From assembly GCA_019418235.1 (NCBI GenBank), contig DYCH01000028.1:1109-31529 (forward strand): 30,421 nt of DNA, in the 5' to 3' direction. The position numbers were made by a program, and so were the translations under genes. The notes beneath the pieces are model-generated. The model was not told where the DNA came from. It saw nothing but the letters and a program-made list of their open reading frames with translations, and ran no database searches. The stretch comes from Sutterella sp. (GTDB lineage: Bacteria; Pseudomonadota; Gammaproteobacteria; Burkholderiales; Burkholderiaceae_F). Shown in pieces: positions 1-7,337 of this stretch (its first letter is position 1; every line of letters begins with the position of its first letter).

Positions 1-96
1 CTTCAATTCATCTGCATTCAAACGCGAAAGAATAGTCTTCAAGGCTTTACCGCAGAAGATGCGAAGATGTGCGAAGACAAAGCCCCTTGGCATTAA
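1..96 (+). CDS. C-terminal end of an unidentified protein (partial, cut by window start)
   Basis: Frame 1 is open from the first base to a TAA at 94-96 and reads a hydrophilic tail ending in EDKAPWH. The translation looks like a plausible protein end, and a bidirectional hairpin terminator follows at 112-142. Only 31 residues are visible, so the family cannot be named. It could be a chance open frame; the position just before a terminator is the main argument for it being real. Confidence 0.35.
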   Translation, partial: LQFICIQTRKNSLQGFTAEDAKMCEDKAPWH

Positions 97-111
97 TTTT
101 CAAACTCTGAC

Positions 112-142
112 AAAAACGGCTATCGTTTTTTCCCGGTAGCCG
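112..142 (-). terminator. Intrinsic terminator, probably bidirectional
   Basis: Six-base arms CGGCTA (117-122) and TAGCCG (137-142) flank a 14-base loop. Read leftward the stem is followed by five T (complement of 112-116), fitting the end of the pncA transcript. Read rightward it is followed by CTTTTGC, so it may also end the transcript of the gene entering from the left. Confidence 0.6.
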
Positions 143-162
143 CTTTTGCTTGAAACGTTAAA

Positions 163-726
163 TTAAATAACCGTTATGCCTTTTTTGGTGAGCTCTTCTA
201 ATGTTTTCTTGTGTCCCTCGAAGTCCACATAAGCCAACGCTTCAGATACGAGCGTCACAGCAAAGCCTCTCTTGTGCAAATCTAAACAGGTTTCTTTCAC
301 GCAATACTCGGTCGCAATCCCCACAACCGTGACATCCATCACGCCCATTCCGGATAGCGCTTTAGCTAAGCTCTCCCCTTTATCATTGACACCCTCAAAG
401 CCCGAATACTGTTCTTTATCAACTTCGCAACCTTTATAAAAAGAGCGCTCCGGTTTAACAAAAGGTTTAAGATCATCGTGGATTTCCCCTCCACGCGTTC
501 CAGCCACACAGTGCGAAGGCCAAATCCCTCCAAACTCTTTAAATGAGGAATGATTTTGAGGATGATGATCCAAAATAAATAAAATCGGAAAGTCTATATC
601 TTTAGCAAGTGCCTCTTCGATTTGACGCTTGGCTTCAGCCACAGCTTCATCAGCATGTAAACAAGCCAGACTTCCATCAATAAAGTCATAGAGCATATCC
701 ACGACAACCATTGCATTTCTCGGCAT
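163..726 (-). CDS. pncA: Nicotinamidase (isochorismatase-family cysteine hydrolase)
   Basis: Predicted cytoplasmic enzyme that hydrolyses nicotinamide to nicotinate and ammonia for NAD salvage. The 187-residue product has the family features in order: the catalytic Asp in VVDMLYDF near the N-terminus, a D-x-H...H metal site in DHHPQNH, the WPSHCVAGT segment, the catalytic Lys in YKG, and the nucleophile Cys in ATEYCV. All three catalytic residues are present. The ATG at 724-726 is chosen because an AGAGGAG Shine-Dalgarno lies just upstream; the frame stays open ten codons further but without such a site. It is divergent from the MBL-fold gene at 826. A related ureidoacrylate- or isochorismatase-like amidase is possible, but the metal-site pattern and YSGF segment favour PncA. 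Confidence 0.87.
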   Translation of the reverse strand: MPRNAMVVVDMLYDFIDGSLACLHADEAVAEAKRQIEEALAKDIDFPILFILDHHPQNHSSFKEFGGIWPSHCVAGTRGGEIHDDLKPFVKPERSFYKGCEVDKEQYSGFEGVNDKGESLAKALSGMGVMDVTVVGIATEYCVKETCLDLHKRGFAVTLVSEALAYVDFEGHKKTLEELTKKGITVI

Positions 727-825
727 ACCTATTCTCCTCTGTCTTTTAATCATCATAGCTCAAAACGGTGATAGCAACTCAAACGGTGCTACTATTTTCA
801 AATAGGTCCGCCAAGGAGAACCGCC

Positions 826-1635
826 ATGCTTTTAACCGTTGTCGTTGAAAATTTTTGCCAAAATCAAAACCTCAAAAGCGAATGGGGTTATTCGCTTCAT
901 CTCAAAAATGAGACAACAAACCTTCTTCTTGACACCGGTGGCTACCAACACGCCCTTGAACACAACGCCAAATACTTAGATCTTGATTGGAAAGCGTTAA
1001 AAGACGTCGTTCTCTCTCACAGTCACTTTGACCACACTGCCGGTCTCATGGATGTCGTCCGCATGGCCCCTCAAGCCACTGTTTGGGGTGGAGCGGGATT
1101 TGAAAAACAACGCTGGAGCGATGCGGATCACGCCAGAAATGGTGGCGGTGGCGCTGTGATGGCCAGTGTCGTTGATCGCACAATTGATCGATGGGCTGAA
1201 GTTACCTCAAACGTAATCGCCTTCACCGTCCCCCATTCGGAACGAAATTCGAAATTTGTTAACGCCCGTGATATGTGGGAAGAAACGACTGAGGGCGACA
1301 TCATCCCCGATACTTTCACGGACGATGTGAGTTTATTGGTACACGGAGAACATGGCTACTCGGTTGTTTTGGGTTGCGCTCATGCGGGACTCCCCAATAT
1401 TCTCGCTTACGCCCAAAAGACCTTTGGTATTGATTCATTTGATACGGTCTTGGGTGGCACGCACCTTTGTTCTGTTCCTGATAGCGAATTGGACGCTTGG
1501 ATGGACGTTCTAAAGGGCTTTAACGTCAAGCGTTGGCGCCCAAACCACTGCACAGGGTTTCATGCTGCTGCACGTCTGGCTCAAACTTTTGAAGATGTTC
1601 AATGGGCAGGTTGCGGCACACGCATTCAACTCTAG
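826..1635 (+). CDS. MBL-fold metallo-hydrolase (COG1237-like)
   Basis: A 269-residue metallo-beta-lactamase-fold protein of the metal-dependent hydrolase II group. The metal-binding signature SHSHFDHTAGL is near residue 65, followed by later histidines in GCAHAGL and GGTHL and a C-terminal NHCTGFHA segment. The opening, with an LLTVVVEN start and LLLDTGG, is typical of the COG1237 group. No signal peptide is seen, so it should be cytoplasmic. The substrate is unknown: relatives include enzymes named after pterin metabolism, but nothing here fixes that. AAGGAG lies just before the ATG. It is divergent from pncA and ends 6 bases from the oppositely oriented nrdG, with no terminator between them. 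Confidence 0.8.
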   Translation: MLLTVVVENFCQNQNLKSEWGYSLHLKNETTNLLLDTGGYQHALEHNAKYLDLDWKALKDVVLSHSHFDHTAGLMDVVRMAPQATVWGGAGFEKQRWSDADHARNGGGGAVMASVVDRTIDRWAEVTSNVIAFTVPHSERNSKFVNARDMWEETTEGDIIPDTFTDDVSLLVHGEHGYSVVLGCAHAGLPNILAYAQKTFGIDSFDTVLGGTHLCSVPDSELDAWMDVLKGFNVKRWRPNHCTGFHAAARLAQTFEDVQWAGCGTRIQL

Positions 1636-1641
1636 AAAGCG

Positions 1642-2376
1642 TCACTCGCGACGCAATTCAAACGTCTCAAAAAGGGACTTGAGTGTTTCAATCGTCTCTT
1701 TTTGCGGGTACTCGTAGCCGACTTTCTCAAAAGGAAGATTTAAGTGAGGAGGCAAGCGATAGACTTGTAAGGCGTAGTTTTTAACCCCCAACGCTTTAAG
1801 TTCTTTGGCAAGATCGATGACCTTGTCGTCTGGCAAATAATTTGGGTGTGCAGTTGTGCGACACTCATATTGAATACCCGCGTCTTGGATGAGTTTCAAA
1901 CAGGACAAAACCATTGAAGCCGGTTCCCCTTTTTCTAACCCCGAAATGTAGCGATAGGCCTCTTCATCGGATAATGAAGCTTTGACATCAAGGCCTACCC
2001 AATCCACCCATTTCAGTAACGGCTCTAAGTGCGTAGGGTAACACCCTGACGTATGAAGCCCCACTAAAAAGCCCATCGCTTTGACCTTTTGTATGGCGTC
2101 TTCGAGCGCCGGATCCAAGGTGGGTTCGCCACCTGAAAAAACGACGGCATCTAAGAGCCCCTTGCGACGCTCTAAAAGCGTCAGCAGCTCTTGCCAACTT
2201 GAATGAACGTAGTCGGGATTAAACTCTCGCGGTTGCATGTGGGGGTTATGACAATAACGGCAACGCCATGGGCAACCCTGCACAAAGACCACGGCAGAAA
2301 ATTTACCCGGATAGTCAATGCTCGCATAAGGAGTAATGCCAGCAATCTTTAAGTCAGTCGCGTCGCGTTGAGTCAT
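1642..2376 (-). CDS. nrdG: Anaerobic ribonucleotide reductase activating protein, radical SAM
   Basis: Radical SAM activase that uses a [4Fe-4S] cluster and S-adenosylmethionine to place the glycyl radical on class III ribonucleotide reductase. The cluster motif CPWRCRYCHNP (CxxxCxxC) is near residue 35, followed by the SAM-binding FSGGEPTLDP segment near residue 82. At 244 residues it is longer than the roughly 155-residue E. coli NrdG and fits the longer subgroup found beside NrdD in many anaerobes. AAGGAAG lies 4 bases before the ATG. It is the last gene of the nrdD cluster but is separated from it by an intrinsic terminator (2388-2425), so its expression may be lower than that of nrdD. 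Confidence 0.9.
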   Translation of the reverse strand: MTQRDATDLKIAGITPYASIDYPGKFSAVVFVQGCPWRCRYCHNPHMQPREFNPDYVHSSWQELLTLLERRKGLLDAVVFSGGEPTLDPALEDAIQKVKAMGFLVGLHTSGCYPTHLEPLLKWVDWVGLDVKASLSDEEAYRYISGLEKGEPASMVLSCLKLIQDAGIQYECRTTAHPNYLPDDKVIDLAKELKALGVKNYALQVYRLPPHLNLPFEKVGYEYPQKETIETLKSLFETFELRRE

Positions 2377-2387
2377 GGAGCTTCCTT

Positions 2388-2425
2388 AAAAAAGCGTCGC
2401 ACAAACAGTCTTCGTGCGACGCTTT
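2388..2425 (-). terminator. Intrinsic terminator/attenuator between nrdD cluster and nrdG
   Basis: Twelve-base perfect arms AAAGCGTCGCAC (2391-2402) and its complement (2414-2425) enclose an 11-base loop. In the leftward transcript the stem runs straight into six U, and the ribosome binding site of nrdG follows directly. No separate nrdG promoter is evident in the short gap, so partial read-through is likely. Confidence 0.8.
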
Positions 2426-2439
2426 AAGTTTCGAGCGTT

Positions 2440-2613
2440 TTATTTGTTTAGGCCGCACTTACTTTCTTCGAAGTACTTGCGCTCAGCAAACTCACCTTTT
2501 TTACCCGTGTTAAAGGACGACACCGGACGATGGTAGCCCATCACACGGGTCCATACTTCACAAGGTTGGCGTTCGCTATCTTTTAATTCAATTTTGTTTT
2601 CGTCTTTTTGCAT
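2440..2613 (-). CDS. Separate glycyl-radical segment of class III ribonucleotide reductase
   Basis: A 57-residue protein matching only the extreme C-terminus of NrdD. It carries CEVWTRVMGYHRP, in which Gly26 of the RVxGY motif is the expected radical site, then FNTGKKGEFAERKYF, the usual end of the family. The neighbouring NrdD lacks this segment. It lies in a different reading frame from nrdD: the nrdD stop (2616-2618) is 2 bases before this ATG (2611-2613), and the Shine-Dalgarno GAAGGAAAG is within the last nrdD codons, so translation is almost certainly coupled. A frame shift joining the two is possible in principle, but no canonical slippery heptamer is visible. Either way it should supply the radical glycine that NrdG activates. 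Confidence 0.82.
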   Translation of the reverse strand: MQKDENKIELKDSERQPCEVWTRVMGYHRPVSSFNTGKKGEFAERKYFEESKCGLNK

Positions 2614-2615
2614 TT

Positions 2616-4643
2616 TTACTTTCCTTCTTCGCAATCACAAGTGGCTTGAGCTTTCTTTTGTTGAATGAGTTCTGCGTCACAGAGCGGGCAGAAATCATGA
2701 CGACCGGAGATATAGCCGTGCTTAGGACAAATCGAGAACGTCGGCGTAATCGTCAAGTACGGTAACGTGAAACGCGTCAATGCACGACGAACCAACTCAC
2801 GACAAGCCTTCGGTGAACTTATTGCTTCAGACATGTATAAGTGCAGTACCGTGCCGCCCGTGTACTTGCGTTGCAAATCGTCTTGCATTTCCAACGCTAA
2901 GAAAGGATCGTCGGTATAGCCCACCGGCAATTGAGAACTGTTGGTGTAGTAGGGATTGGAGTCGGTCCCCGCTTGAAGAATATCCGGGAAGCGCTTTCTA
3001 TCTTCGCGAGCGAAGCGATAAGTCGTGCCTTCAGCAGGCGTTGCTTCCAAGTTATACATGTGGCCTGTTTCTTCTTGAATTTGAACCATGCGGGCACGCA
3101 CGTGATCCAAGAGTCGAACAGCAAAAGTGTGGCCCCATTCATCCGTAATATCATGCTCATCTTGCGTGAAGTTACGAATACATTCGTTGATGCCATTAAC
3201 ACCAATCGTCGAGAAGTGGTTACGTAACGTACCGAGATAGCGCTTCGTGTACGGGAAAAGGCCTTGATCCATATGGCGTTGAATGACTTTACGTTTGATT
3301 TCCAAACTCGTACGAGCCAAATCCAACAAATAGTCCAAACGCTTAATCAGCGATTCTTCATCCCCGCGGAACAAGTAACCCAAACGAGCACAGTTAATCG
3401 TCACAACGCCCACGGAACCCGTTTGCTCGGCCGAACCGAATAAACCGTTACCGCGTTTGAGAAGCTCACGCAAGTCCAATTGCAAACGACAGCACATGGA
3501 ACGAATCATGTTGGGTTTGAGCTCGGAATTGATGAAGTTTTGGAAATACGGCAAACCGTAACGAGCCGTCATTTCGAATAAGTGCTCGGCGTTTTCCGAC
3601 TCCCAGTCAAAGTCGGGCGTAATGTTATAGGTCGGAATCGGGAACGTGAAGACGCGCCCCTTGGCATCGCCCTTGGTCATCACTTCGATGTAAGCACGAT
3701 TGATCATGTCCATTTCGGGCTTACAGTCACCGTACGTGAAAGGCATTTCCTTGCCACCGATGATCGGGTGTTGATCACGAAGGTCTTCCGGACACGTCCA
3801 GTCAAAGGTTAAATTCGTAAAGGGCGTTTGCGTCCCCCAACGAGAAGGCACGTTCAAGTTATAGATGAGCTCTTGAATGCTTTGAAGCACCTCTTCATAA
3901 GGCAAATTGTCTTTCTTAATGAAAGGCGCCAAATACGTATCAAAAGAGGAGAACGCTTGAGCACCGGCCCATTCATTTTGCATGGTGCCCAAGAAGTTCA
4001 CGATCTGACCGGTTGCAGACGTTAAGTGCTTAGGCGCACCGGCTTCTACCTTGCCCGGTACACCATTTAAGCCTTCATTTAAAAGCGTGCGCAAAGACCA
4101 ACCGGCACAATAACCCGAGAGCATATCCAAATCATGCACGTGGATATCACCTTCACGGTGAGCCTTACCGACTTCAGCCGGATAAATGTGGTTAAGCCAA
4201 TAGTTGGCAACGACCTTACCCGACACGTTCAAAATTAAGCCGCCCAAAGAGTAGCCTTGATTGGCGTTGGCGTTTACTCGCCAGTCCAATTGTTGGAGGT
4301 ATTCATTAATAGAACTTTCAACATTGACCCAACTTTGGCGAGCGTCACGAGCACGGTGGCGTTGTTCACGATAGACAATGTAAGCACGTAGCGTCTTGAA
4401 GTAGCCGCTATCAAAAAGCGCATGTTCAACGGCGTCTTGAACTTGCTCAATGTGAGGCGTCACGATATTTAAACGCTTCAAATTGGGCAGTACCACGTCT
4501 TGGGTTAACTGATCGGCACGAACCGTATCGAATTCGCCCGTGGCCTTACCGGCTTTGGCGATAGCAGAGCTGATCTTACGATAGTCAAATTCTTTAATGG
4601 ACCCATCGCGCTTAATCAGATGCTGCAAAATTTTGTCGCTCAT
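2616..4643 (-). CDS. nrdD: Anaerobic (class III) ribonucleoside-triphosphate reductase, large part
   Basis: Reduces ribonucleotides to deoxyribonucleotides under anaerobiosis. The 675-residue product has an N-terminal ATP-cone (about residues 1-100, starting ILQHLIKRDGSIKEFD), then the glycyl-radical reductase barrel, with active-site cysteines in MCCRL near residue 383 and the GSVGVVTINCARLGY strand. The C-terminal zinc site is formed by ICPKHGY and FCPLCD (residues about 639-657). The protein ends at TCDCEEGK with no RVxGY glycyl-radical motif; that piece is in the next ORF. GGAG lies 8 bases before the ATG. The promoter at 4835-4863 is covered by NrdR boxes, giving a leader of about 185 bases. 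Confidence 0.95.
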   Translation of the reverse strand: MSDKILQHLIKRDGSIKEFDYRKISSAIAKAGKATGEFDTVRADQLTQDVVLPNLKRLNIVTPHIEQVQDAVEHALFDSGYFKTLRAYIVYREQRHRARDARQSWVNVESSINEYLQQLDWRVNANANQGYSLGGLILNVSGKVVANYWLNHIYPAEVGKAHREGDIHVHDLDMLSGYCAGWSLRTLLNEGLNGVPGKVEAGAPKHLTSATGQIVNFLGTMQNEWAGAQAFSSFDTYLAPFIKKDNLPYEEVLQSIQELIYNLNVPSRWGTQTPFTNLTFDWTCPEDLRDQHPIIGGKEMPFTYGDCKPEMDMINRAYIEVMTKGDAKGRVFTFPIPTYNITPDFDWESENAEHLFEMTARYGLPYFQNFINSELKPNMIRSMCCRLQLDLRELLKRGNGLFGSAEQTGSVGVVTINCARLGYLFRGDEESLIKRLDYLLDLARTSLEIKRKVIQRHMDQGLFPYTKRYLGTLRNHFSTIGVNGINECIRNFTQDEHDITDEWGHTFAVRLLDHVRARMVQIQEETGHMYNLEATPAEGTTYRFAREDRKRFPDILQAGTDSNPYYTNSSQLPVGYTDDPFLALEMQDDLQRKYTGGTVLHLYMSEAISSPKACRELVRRALTRFTLPYLTITPTFSICPKHGYISGRHDFCPLCDAELIQQKKAQATCDCEEGK

Positions 4644-4828
4644 GAACCTACTCCAAATCGCTGCAAAAAAAATTTCAACCTCTTGACTTTATCAAGTTTG
4701 ACAAAGGCCGTTTGACTAAAAAATAGGCACATACAACCCCTGTCTTTGTTAAATTCAGGCGAAGATAAAAAGGGATTGAAATATCAGAGAAAAAGACTGA
4801 AAAATATTTGATTAGGGTTTACCCTTTA

Positions 4829-4844
4829 ACACAATATATAGTGT
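4829..4844 (-). promoter_or_regulatory. NrdR box 1
   Basis: ACACAATATATAGTGT is a near-perfect match to the palindromic NrdR box consensus found upstream of ribonucleotide reductase genes. It overlaps the -10 element of the predicted nrdD promoter. NrdR is the ATP/dATP-sensing repressor, so repression at high dNTP is expected. Confidence 0.85.
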
Positions 4845-4863
4845 TTATTGATTTTTATGTCAA
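4835..4863 (-). promoter_or_regulatory. Sigma-70-type promoter of nrdD
   Basis: On the minus strand a perfect -35 TTGACA (plus 4858-4863) is followed after 17 bases by TATATA (plus 4835-4840). NrdR box 1 covers the -10 and box 2 touches the -35, the arrangement expected for NrdR repression. Transcription should start near 4828. Confidence 0.75.
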
Positions 4864-4876
4864 CAATAGATAGTAA
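4861..4876 (-). promoter_or_regulatory. NrdR box 2 (degenerate)
   Basis: CAACAATAGATAGTAA matches box 1 at 11 of 16 positions. Its start is 32 bases from that of box 1, about three helical turns, the usual spacing of paired NrdR boxes. Confidence 0.7.
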
Positions 4877-4936
4877 TTTTTGTCTTTTCGAATGATTTCA
4901 AGAGATTGGAGAAAAGTTGAGCAGTTTTTGGGCAAG

Positions 4937-4980
4937 AAAAAAGGTCACGAAAGATGTTGCCGTCCTTCCGTAACCTTTTT
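4937..4980 (-). terminator. Leftward intrinsic terminator without an assigned gene
   Basis: Arms 4938-4953 and 4965-4980 form a 16-bp stem. In the leftward RNA all positions pair (two as G-U), whereas in the rightward RNA the same two positions become A-C mismatches, so the structure favours leftward transcription. It is followed by TTTTCTTG on that strand. It lies upstream of the nrdD promoter, so it cannot belong to nrdD and must end some other transcript or be a relic. Confidence 0.6.
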
Positions 4981-5233
4981 CACGATGCATGTCCGAGTTT
5001 GACACGTCGACCAAAACGAGAAACTCGCATGAGGAGGAGCTACATGCATACAAATTCTGTGTCTTTCATTTTATATTAAAGAGCAACATCAATGTTATTG
5101 TTTTTTATGAGTTTTTAAGGATATTTCCTTATGAGACAAAACCCTTATTTCGCAAAAAATCAAAGGATAAATGAGAACATTTTTCGTCTCATCATCCATT
5201 ACTCACAAAGGGGCTAATCCATTCGGTTGATTC

Positions 5234-5285
5234 CCTTAACAAATACACTATTTACAGGTATCCTTCTAGGCATATTTTGTTAAGG
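5234..5285. repeat. Inverted repeat upstream of acyl-CoA synthetase 1
   Basis: Perfect 10-base arms CCTTAACAAA (5234-5243) and TTTGTTAAGG (5276-5285) with centres 42 bases apart, four helical turns. They lie 67 to 118 bases upstream of the synthetase ATG, a fitting position for a two-site operator. The regulator is unknown. Confidence 0.5.
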
Positions 5286-5351
5286 TTTTCCCGACCTCAT
5301 GAGCCATTTCCCTCAGAGCTGTCGGATTTTTCGTTTTAGGAACTCGATTTC

Positions 5352-7199
5352 ATGGATAAAGAAACCGCAACTTCCCGCTTTGAAGACTTCACGAAAGTCC
5401 GAGTGTTGCCGGAGTTGATTACGCATCATTTGGGCCGTCACGACGATCTCCCCGCATTGACTGAATACGTCGCAAACGAAAAGGCTTGGGTGACGTTGTC
5501 TTATCGTCAATTGCATGAACGCATTCAATCTTGGGAAAAAGCCTTTGCCAAATTAGGTTTGGAAAAAGGCTCTCGCGTGGCCATGTTGCTCAATAACTGT
5601 GTTAACGCAATCTGCTTTGACCAAGCCGCCATTCGTCGTGGTTTGGTAACGGTACCTTTGCATGCCGTCGACACCCCAGGGTCCAGTGCCTACATTCTCG
5701 ATGACAGTCAATGTCGCGTTTTGGTGACGGCCAAATATTTGAAGTGGAAAAATATCCGTCAAGCTGAAACGTTACCCAACTTAAAAATCGTCGTCATCAC
5801 CGATGACGAATTACAAGAAGACGATCTTGTCAATAACAACGGTGTTGAAGTCGTTCGCTTGGAAGATTGGTTGGCAGCTGCCCAAGATCAAGACTTGCCT
5901 GAAGTGCACTTGGAAGCCGATGATTTGGTGAACCTTGTCTACACGTCCGGTACCACGGGTCGTCCCAAGGGCGTGATGCTCTCGCACACCAATATTTTGG
6001 AATGCGGTCGCGGTGTTTTAAAGAACATTCGTCCCCGTCCCGGTGATGTTTGGTTCTCGTTCTTGCCGCTTTCTCACACGTTGGAGCGTGCCACGTCTTA
6101 CTACATGGCGCTTGGCATGGGTAACCACGTTTACTTCAACCGCAACATCCTCCAAATCATGGAAGATTTAAAGGTTGCTAAGCCCACGATTCTCGTGTCA
6201 GTTCCGCGTATTTACGAAACTATTTATGCGCGCTTAAACGATAAGCTTTCCAAGCAATCTGCTGTTGTTCGCTATGTCTTTAACTGGGCAGTGGAAGTGG
6301 GTTGGCGTCGTTTCTGCAAAGAAAACCACTTGGAAGTTGAACACACGTGGCGTGAATTCATGGATCCGATGGTTGCCAACTGGTTAGACGGTAAGGTTGG
6401 TAAGACTTTGCGTGCCGTTTTTGGTGGTGCTAAAGCTCATGCCTATATTTCTGGTGGTGCCGCATTGAATACCCAAATTGCTCGCGTCTTTATCGGTTTA
6501 GGCATTCCCCTTTATCAAGGCTACGGTTTAACGGAAACGGCTCCGGTGCTCTCTGTTAACACCGAAGGCAATAACAACCCCGCAACGGTTGGCCCCATCA
6601 TTGACAACATGCAAGCTCGCTTAGGCGACAATGATGAATTGCAAGTCAAGGGGCCCTTGGTTATGAAGGGTTACTGGAACCGTCCGGATGCAACGAAAGA
6701 CGTCTTCACGGAAGACGGTTGGTTCCGCACGGGCGACCAAGCCGACATTTTGCCCACGGGCCACGTTCGCATTAAGGGCCGTATCAAGGAAATTATCGTC
6801 ACGAGCACGGGTGAAAAAATTCCGCCGGGTGACCTCGAAATGGCCATGCAAACGGATCCGCTTTTTGCTCAAACAATGGCCATCGGTGAAAACCTACCCT
6901 TTATCTCCGCTTTGATCGTTTTAGATCCCAAGCGTTGGGAAAAGATGGCGGCTGACTTAGGACTTGACCCTGCTGATCCGCAAAGCTTGAAGGACAAGAA
7001 GGTCCAGATCAACGTCGTCAAACGCTTAAAGAAGGTGTGCCACGGCTTCCCGCAATACGGCGTACCGCGTTCGGCCATCTTGACGCTTGAACCGTGGACG
7101 ATCGATAACGGCATGTTGACGCCGACGCTTAAATTAAAGCGTCACATTATCAAAGCTCGCTATCAAGACCGTATCTCCGAGCTCTACGCTCAAAAGTAA
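5352..7199 (+). CDS. Long-chain acyl-CoA synthetase (AMP-forming), copy 1
   Basis: Adenylates a fatty acid with ATP and transfers it to coenzyme A, feeding phospholipid synthesis or beta-oxidation. The 615-residue length fits the long-chain (FadD15-like) group. The adenylation core motifs occur in order: nucleotide loop YTSGTTGRPKG near residue 196, SGGAALNTQIARVF, YGLTE (A5), GWFRTGDQ (A7), and GRIKEIIVTSTGEKIPP, with the likely catalytic Lys in the last. No signal peptide or membrane segment is evident, so it is probably cytoplasmic or peripheral. AGGA lies about 11 bases before the ATG. A second, diverged copy follows after a terminator, so the two can be expressed separately. Chain-length preference cannot be read from the sequence. 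Confidence 0.9.
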   Translation: MDKETATSRFEDFTKVRVLPELITHHLGRHDDLPALTEYVANEKAWVTLSYRQLHERIQSWEKAFAKLGLEKGSRVAMLLNNCVNAICFDQAAIRRGLVTVPLHAVDTPGSSAYILDDSQCRVLVTAKYLKWKNIRQAETLPNLKIVVITDDELQEDDLVNNNGVEVVRLEDWLAAAQDQDLPEVHLEADDLVNLVYTSGTTGRPKGVMLSHTNILECGRGVLKNIRPRPGDVWFSFLPLSHTLERATSYYMALGMGNHVYFNRNILQIMEDLKVAKPTILVSVPRIYETIYARLNDKLSKQSAVVRYVFNWAVEVGWRRFCKENHLEVEHTWREFMDPMVANWLDGKVGKTLRAVFGGAKAHAYISGGAALNTQIARVFIGLGIPLYQGYGLTETAPVLSVNTEGNNNPATVGPIIDNMQARLGDNDELQVKGPLVMKGYWNRPDATKDVFTEDGWFRTGDQADILPTGHVRIKGRIKEIIVTSTGEKIPPGDLEMAMQTDPLFAQTMAIGENLPFISALIVLDPKRWEKMAADLGLDPADPQSLKDKKVQINVVKRLKKVCHGFPQYGVPRSAILTLEPWTIDNGMLTPTLKLKRHIIKARYQDRISELYAQK

Positions 7200-7217
7200 T
7201 ACGTCACTGATGTGTAC

Positions 7218-7248
7218 AAAGCCTCGATTGAAATAATCGGGGCTTTTT
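7218..7248 (+). terminator. Intrinsic terminator between the two synthetase genes
   Basis: Arms AAAGCCTCGATT (7218-7229) and AATCGGGGCTTT (7235-7246) form a 12-bp stem with one G-U pair and a 5-base loop, followed by a T run. Confidence 0.85.
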
Positions 7249-7337
7249 CTTTGAAAATCGCCCTTTTCAAGGCGAAAGTTTCACGATAATTTCTGTAAAA
7301 TTTATCAGTTAAGAATTCGTTTTCCGGACCATTGCAA

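Larger units (their letters stand above)
4644..5351. other. 708-bp gene-free region between nrdD and acyl-CoA synthetase
   Basis: Divergent intergenic region. It holds the nrdD promoter with NrdR boxes (4829-4876), a leftward intrinsic terminator with no assigned gene (4937-4980), a strong GAGGAGGAG Shine-Dalgarno (5031-5039) in front of only an 11-codon frame starting at 5044, and a 10-bp-arm inverted repeat (5234-5285) close to the synthetase gene. A 61-codon frame at 4989-5174 has no convincing start signal or protein-like composition and is not called. Confidence 0.7.

Noticed and set aside
4682..4696. CTTGACTTTATCAAG in the nrdD leader as an FNR site
   Set aside because: The half-sites TTGAC and ATCAA are separated by 3 rather than 4 bases, and the site lies far downstream of the predicted transcription start. 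Not a convincing FNR box.
4989..5174. A 61-codon plus-strand frame in the nrdD-synthetase gap
   Set aside because: No ribosome binding site before its ATG, odd composition, and it directly follows a hairpin. Looks like chance.
7200..7337. Promoter for the second acyl-CoA synthetase (TAAAAT near 7296)
   Set aside because: A -10-like hexamer is present, but no -35 at a proper distance; too weak to list.
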